The position numbers were made by a program, and so were the translations under genes. A stretch of DNA of 64,000 nt from JBGSMX01 sp963790405 (GTDB lineage Bacteria; Actinomycetota; Coriobacteriia; Anaerosomatales; JAGXFU01): positions 186,001 through 250,000 of the forward strand of contig CAWBOJ010000006.1 of assembly GCA_963790405.1 (NCBI GenBank), in the 5' to 3' direction. Of this stretch, positions 44,620-51,528 are shown piece after piece. The notes under the pieces are model-generated. The model searched no databases, was not told the origin of the DNA, and worked only from the letters and a program-made list of their open reading frames with translations. Within the stretch, counting starts at the first letter, position 1, and each line of letters starts with the position of its first letter.

Positions 44620-45683
44620 CAGAGAGGCCACAGTCCGAATACGTCGATGCCGACGCCGAGATGCGGGGCATCCAGCCGGAGTTTGACGAGGCTAGGTTCA
44701 TCAAGGTGGCCAAGCGTAGGAGTCTCTGGCGGATCGTTGTCGTGTCCGCCACTGTCGTCGCGTTCGCGCTCGTGATGTGGGCCGTCATCGCCTTCGGCTG
44801 GCAGCTCACCATGCAGAAGCGCGGCGTGGCGATCGACGACTACTACCTCGAACTCGTGAAGATGACCTACCCGAACACCCAGCTCTTCCCAGGGGACACG
44901 CGACTGCACTTCCCCAGCGGTTCGCGCGAGTTCACCTCATTCAGGCAAGTTGGTGATGTGGCCCTGATGTCGGGTGGCGCCGTGGTACCGTACAGCCTGC
45001 TTGGACCGGGAGAAGATAGTGGACCCGTGCGCCAAGTTGCCACAACCATCGACGGTAGGGTCTTCGGCGGCGACGCAGTCGCTCCACTTCTCCAGTTCCT
45101 CGAGCCTCCTGCCGGCGGCGGAGAGTCCTCGACGATGATGGCTGCCGATGCTGAGTCCGCCGACCCCAGCGCGAGCGACATCTTCCTTGCCCAGGCGGCG
45201 GCCACTCGAAGGAAGTCGGTCTCCCGCCTGGATGCCGCACCGGAATCATCGACTGTCGAGGTGGCCGTATCCCTCGGCGACACCCTCTCGCTCGCCGAGC
45301 TCGAACAGCTCATCGGACCTGACCTCCGAATAGCGTGGGCGGCCGTTCGCTCTGAGAAGCCGACTGAAGAGTGGGTGTTCAGACTCCCCGGCAGCTGCTT
45401 TGGGGTCTTCTTCGATCAAGCCACGATAACCGGGCGCACGGATGCCGAATTGCATCTCGAGATGGAGCAGGACTACGTCCCGAAGATGAGGAACTGGGTG
45501 GCAGCGATTGCGCCCGAGATGACGGCCCGACGATTCAACAGGGCAGCTGACTACTTGGAGGAGAACGGCTTCGCCTACTACGGGGTGGTCGTGACCGGTT
45601 CCCCGCAGGCGGCGCTAGGACTGGTAGACGATCCACGTGTCACGGCAGTGAATGTAGGCGCCATCGTTGCGCCATGGGACTAG
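44616..45683 (+). CDS. Anti-sigma regulator, Sigma_reg_N/Sigma_reg_C type (cassette 3)
   Basis: A 355-residue membrane protein. A cytoplasmic N terminus (FDEARFIKVAKRRSLWR, typical of the sigma-factor-regulator N-terminal domain) leads into one transmembrane helix (about 40-62). The extracellular part (about 65-355) ends with the regulator C-terminal domain pattern (EVAVSLGDTLSLAELEQLI and GVVVTGSPQAALGLV, predicted beta-alpha). It probably holds the co-encoded sigma factor until an external signal releases it. ATG overlaps the sigma stop (ATGA). Confidence 0.8.
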   Translation: MTERPQSEYVDADAEMRGIQPEFDEARFIKVAKRRSLWRIVVVSATVVAFALVMWAVIAFGWQLTMQKRGVAIDDYYLELVKMTYPNTQLFPGDTRLHFPSGSREFTSFRQVGDVALMSGGAVVPYSLLGPGEDSGPVRQVATTIDGRVFGGDAVAPLLQFLEPPAGGGESSTMMAADAESADPSASDIFLAQAAATRRKSVSRLDAAPESSTVEVAVSLGDTLSLAELEQLIGPDLRIAWAAVRSEKPTEEWVFRLPGSCFGVFFDQATITGRTDAELHLEMEQDYVPKMRNWVAAIAPEMTARRFNRAADYLEENGFAYYGVVVTGSPQAALGLVDDPRVTAVNVGAIVAPWD

Positions 45684-45685
45684 CC

Positions 45686-45771
45686 ATCGAACCCGCGCTT
45701 CCAGCTGACTCACGCACACGCTAGGCTGAGGAGAGGCGCTTGTTTGCAGCTGAAGCGCTAACACGCTAGGC
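45686..45771 (+). repeat. attC3 (86 bp)
   Basis: R'' ATCGAAC (45686-45692) and a degenerate R' GCTAGGC (45765-45771). L'' CGCTTCCAGCTG against L' CAGCTGAAGCG again has one extra C. R'' is the exact reverse complement of GTTCGAT at 44036. It begins 3 bases after the stop of the sigma-regulator gene. The central region differs from attC1, 2 and 4. Confidence 0.85.
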
Positions 45772-45838
45772 GGACCCTACAAGCCTCGCAGCACCAACCC
45801 CATCCCCAAGCGCAGAACACGCGAGCGTGCCTTCTGGC

Positions 45839-46559
45839 TCACTTCTGTCCGAGTGAGCGCTCAAGACCGTCAAGAATCAGGCCGAGACCGAACTCGAAGG
45901 CGGCTTCTTGGTCGAAGGGATTCGCGGCGTATTCCATCGCGACGCGGGCAGCGAACGGGTACCCGCCGTCCGGGATAGCCGCCAGGATCTCCCGCGCAAC
46001 CTCGGTGTCTTTCGGTCCGTCCTCGATCGACACATCGGGCCGCTGCCGCTCGAAGCCGTAGAGGTAGCTGTCGAGCACGAGGAAGGCGTTTGCAGCGGCG
46101 GCGGGCGAGAAGCCGGCCCGCATGAGCACGCCGAGGACGCGGTCCACGTACGAGAGGCTGTTCGGACCGGTCCGGTCACGGGAGTCGATCAGACCCGCGG
46201 CCCACTCATGACGCGCAAAGACCCCACGCGCGGAGATCGCTCGGCGCCGCATCGTTTCCTTCCAGCAGATGCCTTCGATAGGCACGTCGATCTCAGACAT
46301 GACGAGGTCCACCATGCCGCCGAGAAGGTCGTCCTTGCCGGCTATGTGGTTGTACAGCGACGCCGCTTTGACCTCGAGCCTTCGGCCGAGCTCGCGCATG
46401 GTGACCGAGTCGATCCCGCACTCGTCGGCAAGATCTCACGGCGGCGCGCAAGACGCGCTCCCGATTGAGCGTGTCCCGCGGTTCCTTCTCGTCTGTCGAC
46501 GGAGCGATGATGACACCTCCTGTGATCGGTAGTGCGGTGCGATTCCTCTTCCTTGACAT
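45839..46559 (-). CDS. TetR-family transcriptional regulator, frame broken near 46436
   Basis: A TetR repressor of about 239 residues if one base is removed near 46436 (721 minus one is divisible by three). The helix-turn-helix reads NRERVLRAAV/DLADECGIDSVTMRELGRRLEVKAASLYNHI across the break; the C-terminal ligand domain follows (residues about 90-230, of TetR_C type). The only in-frame start is an ATG at 46559, inside operator 1; a GGAGG at 46517-46521 has no normal start after it, so the true N terminus is unsure. It is divergent from DUF4386 and should bind the paired palindromes between them. Confidence 0.8.
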
Positions 46560-46575
46560 ACTAACACTGTTAGTA
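46559..46575. promoter_or_regulatory. TetR operator 1
   Basis: TACTAACACTGTTAGTA, a 17-bp palindrome with one central base, overlapping the presumed regulator start. Its half site TACTAAC recurs in operator 2, 39 bases away. Confidence 0.7.
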
Positions 46576-46597
46576 CATTCTCTGACCGAGGGGAGAA

Positions 46598-46614
46598 TAC
46601 TAACAGCGTTAGTA
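46598..46614. promoter_or_regulatory. TetR operator 2
   Basis: TACTAACAGCGTTAGTA, 17 bp, same half sites as operator 1 with centre-to-centre spacing of 39 bp. It lies 45 bases before the ATG of the DUF4386 gene, where it could cover that promoter. Confidence 0.7.
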
Positions 46615-46658
46615 TACCGCGGCAGTGCCGGGAGATGAAGAGGAATGGGGAATCGATC

Positions 46659-47360
46659 ATGAGCAAAGACAGGCGAGCAGCGGTGGTCGCTGGAGTGCTG
46701 TTCATAGTCGCTACGACTGCAAGCTTGCTCGGTAGGGTGGTGCTTCTGGATCCGATCCTCGAAGGGGCCGACATTCTTGCCAAGGTCGCCGCGAACCAGA
46801 ACCAGGTGGCCGCGGGAGCGCTCTTCGGGCTGGTCGCGTTCTTCGCGTCTGCTAGCATCGCGATCGCGCTGTATCCGGTCTTGAGGCGCTACAGCGAGGG
46901 TCTGGCGCTCGGCGCCGTCGGCCTGAGGATCATCGAGGGAGTGCTCTACAGCATCGGTGCGATAGCCGTGCTATCGATGGTGACATTGGCTCGAGGACTC
47001 GTGGAAGCCGGCGCTCCGGCTTCATCGTACCTTCAGGCCTCAGGCGCACTGCTGCTGACAGTCCGGAGTTGGGCGGGCATGACAGGGACCTTGGCCTTCT
47101 ACCCGGCCGGCCTGATGTACTACCTCGTGTTCTATCGATCGCGACTCATCCCTCGATGGTTGTCCGGTTGGGGGATCGTCGCAGTGACGATGGGCTTCTC
47201 GGCAAGCATCCTGGTCGTGTTCCAGGTCGTCGCTCCGATGACGACCCCCCAGATCGTCTTGAACCTCCCGATCTTCCTGCAGGAGATGGTTCTGGCGGTG
47301 TGGCTGATCGCCAAGGGGTTCAGCCCGTCCGCGATCGCCGCGCTCGAGGGTTCACAGTGA
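46659..47360 (+). CDS. DUF4386-family membrane protein (cassette 4)
   Basis: A 233-residue protein with about six transmembrane helices and the DUF4386 pattern (VAGVLFIVATTASLLG, ALGAVGLRIIEGVLYSIG, GWGIVAVTMGF). DUF4386 proteins commonly sit next to TetR regulators and dehydrogenases, as here; their role is unknown. The ATG at 46659 has GGGGA 8 bases upstream; 46635 is an alternative. Its stop overlaps the next gene's start (GTGA). Confidence 0.85.
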   Translation: MSKDRRAAVVAGVLFIVATTASLLGRVVLLDPILEGADILAKVAANQNQVAAGALFGLVAFFASASIAIALYPVLRRYSEGLALGAVGLRIIEGVLYSIGAIAVLSMVTLARGLVEAGAPASSYLQASGALLLTVRSWAGMTGTLAFYPAGLMYYLVFYRSRLIPRWLSGWGIVAVTMGFSASILVVFQVVAPMTTPQIVLNLPIFLQEMVLAVWLIAKGFSPSAIAALEGSQ

Positions 47361-48280
47361 GAGCAGTCGTCTGCACGCACTACGGTCCGCCTGAGGTCCT
47401 CCGGATCGAGGAACTGGCAACTCCCGTTCCCCGGAAGAACGAGGTGCGCATACGCGTCGGGGCCACTGCCGTGACGTCGAGCGACTGCTACGTCCGAGGG
47501 CTGAGGCTGAGTCCTGCGTACCGGATCATGGCGAGGCTCGCGCTCGGTTGGAGTGCGCCTCGACAGCCGGTGCTCGGCATGGTGCTCTCCGGGGTAGTGG
47601 ATGCGATCGGAGCCGGACGTCCGGTCGTTCGAGGTGGGCGACCGCGTGTTCGGCTTCAACAAGAACCTCTTCGGTACGTACGCGCAGTACGTGTGCTGGC
47701 CCGAGGACGGGCTTCTGGCCACGCGACCCGCCAACCTCACCGACGAGGAGGCAGCGGCCATTCCCTATGGCGGCCTCCTCGCTCTGCAGCTTTCTGCGCA
47801 AGGCGGGCATCCGAGCAGGACAGCGCGTCCTCGTCTTCGGAGCCTCGGGGGCTGTGGGCACGTCGGCCGTGCAGCTCGCCAGGCACCTCGGTGCCGAGGT
47901 CACGGGTGTCTGCAGCACCGCGAACGTGGATCTCGTGACATCTCTCGGCGCCACGAGAGTAGTCGACTACACCGTCGAAGACTTCACGGAAATGCCGGAG
48001 CGCTACGACCTGATTCTTGATGCCGTGGGCAAGAAGAAGAGCGCTGCGGCGCTCCGAAACTGCCGTCACGTGCTGGCTCCCGGCGGAGCCTGCGTCTCTG
48101 TCGACGACGGGACACCGAACCTTCGTCGCGAGGATCTGGTGTTGCTCGAGCGAGCTGGCGACGCGGGGTGAGATCAGGCCCGTGATCGATCGCACCTACG
48201 ATCTGAACGACATCGTCGAAGCGCACAGGTACGTCGACAAAGGGCACAAGCGCGGCAACGTGGTCATCGCTGTGGTGTAG
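47357..48280 (+). CDS. Medium-chain NAD(P)-dependent alcohol dehydrogenase/quinone oxidoreductase, three frame breaks
   Basis: Read across three +1 breaks (near 47613, 47789 and 48151), 924 bases minus three give 306 residues. The N terminus is MRAVVCTHYGPPEVLRIEEL, then SFEVGDRVFGFNKNLFGTY, the nucleotide-binding VLVFGASGAVGTSAVQLARHLGAEV region (GASGAVG loop), and the closing GEIRPVIDRTYDLNDIVEAHRYVD, all typical of MDR quinone-oxidoreductase-like enzymes without structural zinc. The GTG at 47357 overlaps the DUF4386 stop. Probably under control of the divergent TetR. Three breaks in one gene suggest either poor base accuracy here or decay. Confidence 0.75.
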
Positions 48281-48300
48281 CGATCATAGGGTTCCTAACC

Positions 48301-48387
48301 GCCTAACCCGCGCTTCCACTCGACTCGCGCATGGTTGACGCATAATGGGAGCGCAAGCTCGCCGCTGAAGCTGCAAACACGTTGGGC
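48301..48387 (+). repeat. attC4 (87 bp)
   Basis: R'' GCCTAAC (48301-48307) and R' GTTGGGC (48381-48387). The 5' L arm is identical to attC1 (CGCTTCCACTCG), but the 3' arm (GCCGCTGAAGCTGC) is altered, weakening the stem. R'' matches the cassette-4 start GCTAGGC at 6 of 7 positions. A second TCCTAAC is found 8 bases upstream. Confidence 0.75.
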
Positions 48388-48485
48388 ACAGCTCGGGAAT
48401 GCGAATGCGTTGTATGGGCAAGAAGCAGTGCCGGGCCGTCGATGTCGATGCGCGTGTCTACAACGTAATCGCACGCAATCGAGAA

Positions 48486-49229
48486 TCACTCCCACTTGAA
48501 CATGCGTGATGCCACCACCGAGCAGACAACGAGCACGCAGGCTAGCACGGTGACCTCTGCCAGATGATCACCGAGCGGCTCGCCGAACCACAGCCCGCGC
48601 AGCAGCTTCACGCAGTAGGTCAGCGGCAGGAGGTTGGATATCCTGCGTACATTGTCGGGCAGCAGTTCGAGAGGCATTGCCGCGCCCGAGAGAAACATCA
48701 TCGGGTAGAAGATCGCCATGCCGATGATCTGACCGGCTCGCGCCGTAGGCGCGAGGCTGGCCACCAGGTAGCCCATCGAGAACATCGCGAGTGCGGACAG
48801 GACCACAGCCCCGAGCACCACGAAGACGTTGCCCCCGAACTCCACGCGGTACAGCGCCCACCCCACGGACACCAGCGCACCCATCCCCAGAAACGTCATC
48901 GCTAGGTTGCTGACAACGTCTGACGCCAGGTAGGTGGCGGGTCGAAGCGCCGATGCCTTGAACCGCCGGAGCACACCAGCCTCGCGGTTCGCACAGATGG
49001 TCACCGGTATTGCGATAAACCCCACCACACCCAGCACCATCGCCGTGTAGGCGGGTATGGAGACATCCATCGAGCCGAGTCCACCGAACATCTCGGCGGG
49101 CTCGTTGCCGTAGATTGCGCCGAACAGGACGATTAGTAGCGGTGGGAAGGCGATCGTGAAGAACAGGCCCACGGGCTCTCGCAGGTAGAGCTTGAGGTCC
49201 ACCCATGTCAGTCGCAGGAATCCGCGCAA
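48486..49229 (-). CDS. ABC-2 type transporter permease (cassette 5)
   Basis: A 247-residue permease with six transmembrane helices, ABC-2 family, as found in drug/lipid exporters (DrrB-like). The motif region ANREAGVLRRFKASALRPATYL is the typical cytoplasmic amphipathic segment before TM2. The TTG at 49229 is 5 bases after GGGAG. It starts 2 bases after the ATPase gene ends, so both form an operon on the minus strand, opposite to the array direction. Confidence 0.9.
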   Translation of the reverse strand: MRGFLRLTWVDLKLYLREPVGLFFTIAFPPLLIVLFGAIYGNEPAEMFGGLGSMDVSIPAYTAMVLGVVGFIAIPVTICANREAGVLRRFKASALRPATYLASDVVSNLAMTFLGMGALVSVGWALYRVEFGGNVFVVLGAVVLSALAMFSMGYLVASLAPTARAGQIIGMAIFYPMMFLSGAAMPLELLPDNVRRISNLLPLTYCVKLLRGLWFGEPLGDHLAEVTVLACVLVVCSVVASRMFKWE

Positions 49230-49231
49230 GA

Positions 49232-50143
49232 CTACTCCCTCATTTCTCGGCCGGTGAGGGTCAGGAACACGTCGTCGAGACTCGGTTGGGCGGTCCTCAG
49301 GTCGCGGAAGCTCACGCCGGCGTCTTCGAGCGCGACGACAACGGAACTCGCGAGGCGGTCACCTCGGCCATAGACGACGACCCGTTCACCGTTTGCCTCG
49401 ACACGCTCGACGCTTGGAAGCGCACTGAGATCGGGCGCGGCGTGGCCGTCGGGAACCGTGAACTCGACGCGCCGCTCGGCGTCCAAGGTGGCAACGAGTG
49501 CCTCGGGGCTGTCGAGCGCGACGATCTTGCCGCGATCGATGATGAGGACGCGGTCGCAGAGGCGCTCAGCCTCCTCCATGAAGTGCGTAGTGAGTACCAC
49601 CGTGCACCCCTGCTCGCGCACTTGCTTGACCAGGTCCCACATCGTCCGGCGGGCTTGCGGGTCGAGACCCGTGGTGAGTTCGTCGAAGAACACGATCTGG
49701 GGCTTGTTCACGAGCGCGAGCGCGATGAACAGCCGCTGCTTCTGCCCGCCCGAGAGCTTCGCGAACGGGGAGGAACGCTTGTCGGTGAGTCCCAACGTGC
49801 GGAGGAGTTCGTGAGTGTCTGCCGGGTCCTTGTAGAACGACGCGAACAGCTCCAGTGCTTCGGCCACGTGCAGCCGAGCAGGCAGCGCCGCCTCCTGGAG
49901 CTGGACGCCGATGCGATCGGCGATCATCATGCGGTCAGCTGGGTCGTGGGAGAGTACTCGCACCATGCCCCCATCGGGCCGCCTCAGACCTTCGATGCAC
50001 TCGATGCTGGTGGTCTTGCCTGCGCCGTTGGGCCCTACGATCCCGAATATCTCGCCTTCGTGGATTGCGAAGGAGATGCCATCGACGGCCTTCACGGACC
50101 CGTAGGTCTTGCGGAGTCCCTCGACCTCGATGACTGCAGGCAC
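49232..50143 (-). CDS. ABC transporter ATP-binding protein, DrrA-type (cassette 5)
   Basis: A 303-residue ATPase. Walker A GPNGAGKTTS (about residues 37-46), Q-loop in IGVQLQEAAL, signature LSGGQKQRL, Walker B IVFFDELTTGLDP with the family's usual Glu followed by Leu, and H-loop TTHFME. A C-terminal DUF4162-like extension (about 225-303) is common in DrrA/NodI exporters. The GTG at 50143 has GGAGG 6 bases upstream. The paired permease is immediately downstream; substrate unknown. Confidence 0.93.
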   Translation of the reverse strand: MPAVIEVEGLRKTYGSVKAVDGISFAIHEGEIFGIVGPNGAGKTTSIECIEGLRRPDGGMVRVLSHDPADRMMIADRIGVQLQEAALPARLHVAEALELFASFYKDPADTHELLRTLGLTDKRSSPFAKLSGGQKQRLFIALALVNKPQIVFFDELTTGLDPQARRTMWDLVKQVREQGCTVVLTTHFMEEAERLCDRVLIIDRGKIVALDSPEALVATLDAERRVEFTVPDGHAAPDLSALPSVERVEANGERVVVYGRGDRLASSVVVALEDAGVSFRDLRTAQPSLDDVFLTLTGREMRE

Positions 50144-50274
50144 GGTATCCTCCCTCGACTTGCCCCCTGCTTCGGTTCTTACCCCCAGGCGCGCGAGTAG
50201 TCAAACCGAGGAAGGAACCTTCGCTGCCTGCACACGATTTGATCGAGAACGCGCGTCCCGGACGCCAAAGCCAT

Positions 50275-50376
50275 GTCCAACCGGCACTTCCACCAGAGAG
50301 CGCACCCGTGTCAGGATAACTCGGGCAAGAAGTGCACTGAGGGGCGCGCTTCAGGTGAAGCGCAAACACGTTCGGT
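50275..50376 (+). repeat. attC5 (102 bp)
   Basis: R'' GTCCAAC (50275-50281), R' GTTCGGT (50370-50376). L'' GCACTTCCACC against L' GGTGAAGCGC pairs with one extra C and one mismatch. Central region longer than in the other four. R'' matches the cassette-5 start GTTGGGC at 6 of 7 positions. This is the last site recognised. Confidence 0.7.
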
Positions 50377-50396
50377 ACATCGAGACGGGGGGAACT

Positions 50397-50840
50397 ATGC
50401 ACAGGGTGACTCGGGGATTCCTGATCGCGGTCAGCGTTCTGAATGGCGTGGCTGGTCTGGTCTGCGGCGTGCTGTTCCTCGTCAGCCCGGACGGGAGTCT
50501 CATGGCATTCGAGCCGCTTCTCCCGGTCGTGAGAACGCTGCCGCTCGCCGACATCTTCTTCCGCGATCTCATGTGGATCGGCATCGCTATGCTGCTGGCG
50601 CTTGGTATCCCCAACGTGGTCGCGTCGGTCATGCTTCTCCGGCGAAGCGAGAAGCAGTACATCGTCACCCTGGCCGCAGCGGTCCTCCTCATTCTCTGGT
50701 GCAGCTTCGAACTCATCTTCATGTTCAACGTCGCGGCCCTGGGGTACTTCGCGGTTGGAGTCATGTCTGCACTCGCCTCCGTCGTGCTCCAGAGACGCGC
50801 GCCGCACGCGAGCAGACTGGGTGACCTTCGCTTCCGGTGA
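50397..50840 (+). CDS. Small membrane protein, 147 aa, directly after attC5
   Basis: ATG at 50397, 5 bases after GGGGGG and only 21 bases after attC5, the position expected of a cassette gene. Four hydrophobic helices (about residues 5-25, 50-75, 80-100 and 103-125). No family recognised. The frame extends upstream through attC5 but the added residues are not coding-like. It converges on the YCII gene with a 1-base gap. Confidence 0.65.
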   Translation: MHRVTRGFLIAVSVLNGVAGLVCGVLFLVSPDGSLMAFEPLLPVVRTLPLADIFFRDLMWIGIAMLLALGIPNVVASVMLLRRSEKQYIVTLAAAVLLILWCSFELIFMFNVAALGYFAVGVMSALASVVLQRRAPHASRLGDLRFR

Positions 50841-50841
50841 C

Positions 50842-51207
50842 TCACTGCTTGGGCGGGACGAACATGGGCCTCACCTCGACACCGCCGTCGCGGGTAGCGG
50901 GGTTGAGCTTGGCGATTCGCACCGCGACGTCCAAGTCGGGTGCCTGCAGCACGTAGAAGCCGGTGACAACCAGATCGGACTCGACGAGCGGACCGCTGCG
51001 CACCGTGTCGCCACGGATCGCTGTCGCTGTCGTGCTCGGCTCGAACGCGAATCCCCGTTGTGCCGGGAAGTAGGAACCACCCAGAACCTTGCCGCCCAGC
51101 TCCTTGGCTTGGGCTGGATAGCGGTCGAGCAGTTCCAGATAGTCTGGAGCGAGTTCCATTGGGTCGGCAGGCGCTGGCGCGTATACAAGGACTCCGTACT
51201 GAGGCAT
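50842..51207 (-). CDS. YCII-related (DGPF) protein
   Basis: A 121-residue YCII-family protein, a ferredoxin-like fold often encoded with ECF sigma factors. Recognised by MPQYGVLVYAPAPA, the middle GGSYFPAQRGFAFEPSTTA and FYVLQAPDLDVAVRIA. ATG at 51207 with AAGGAGC 6 bases upstream. Biochemical role unknown. It is not followed by a sigma factor here; the nearest are those in the cassettes. Confidence 0.85.
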   Translation of the reverse strand: MPQYGVLVYAPAPADPMELAPDYLELLDRYPAQAKELGGKVLGGSYFPAQRGFAFEPSTTATAIRGDTVRSGPLVESDLVVTGFYVLQAPDLDVAVRIAKLNPATRDGGVEVRPMFVPPKQ

Positions 51208-51291
51208 CGGGTGCTCCTTGGGTCGGTGTCCTCTTCTTCCTACCCACCCCCAGCGTCGTCCGTGCGTCCGGGCCGTAGGTGAGCAAGCTGC

Positions 51292-51513
51292 TTAGCCCCA
51301 TGCGATTAAGATCGCCGTACGCTTCTCTGAGGTGACGGTGATTGCTCCCACGGGGCAGAGATTGGCGCACATCTGGCATATCTGGCATTCGTCAGGGTAC
51401 TTGGCGATCGCCTGCCCGCTCTCCTCATCGAAGCGGAAGACATCGGTCGGGCACGTCGTCACGCAGGTCTTGCAGCCCATACAGCGGCGTGGGTCGATGT
51501 TCTGAACAGCCAT
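51292..51513 (-). CDS. 2[4Fe-4S] ferredoxin
   Basis: A 73-residue ferredoxin with two clusters: CMGCKTCVTTCP (cluster 1) and CQICQMCANLCP (cluster 2). It lies 15 bases downstream of the flavoprotein gene in the same direction, so it is probably the electron donor or acceptor of that system. It has no export signal, whereas the flavoprotein has a Tat signal. GGAAG upstream of the ATG at 51513. Confidence 0.93.
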   Translation of the reverse strand: MAVQNIDPRRCMGCKTCVTTCPTDVFRFDEESGQAIAKYPDECQICQMCANLCPVGAITVTSEKRTAILIAWG

Positions 51514-51528
51514 GATGGCTTCCTCTCT

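Larger units (their letters stand above)
41281..50376 (+). mobile_element. Integron-type attC cassette array without visible integrase (five attC sites)
   Basis: Five same-orientation attC-like sites (41763, 43957, 45686, 48301, 50275) divide this stretch into cassettes of about 0.56, 2.2, 1.7, 2.6 and 2.0 kb. Each cassette begins TTRRRY-like after a G and ends with an R'' box that is its reverse complement: GTTAGAA/TTCTAAC, GTTCGAC/GTCGAAC and GTTCGAT/ATCGAAC are exact, while GCTAGGC/GCCTAAC and GTTGGGC/GTCCAAC differ at one base. This cross-unit match is what circular cassette integration predicts. Cassettes 2 and 3 have both genes on the plus strand, as usual; 4 is mixed and 5 is reversed. 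Several carry two or three genes, which is unusual. No tyrosine recombinase (intI) is encoded in the window. Confidence 0.8.
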
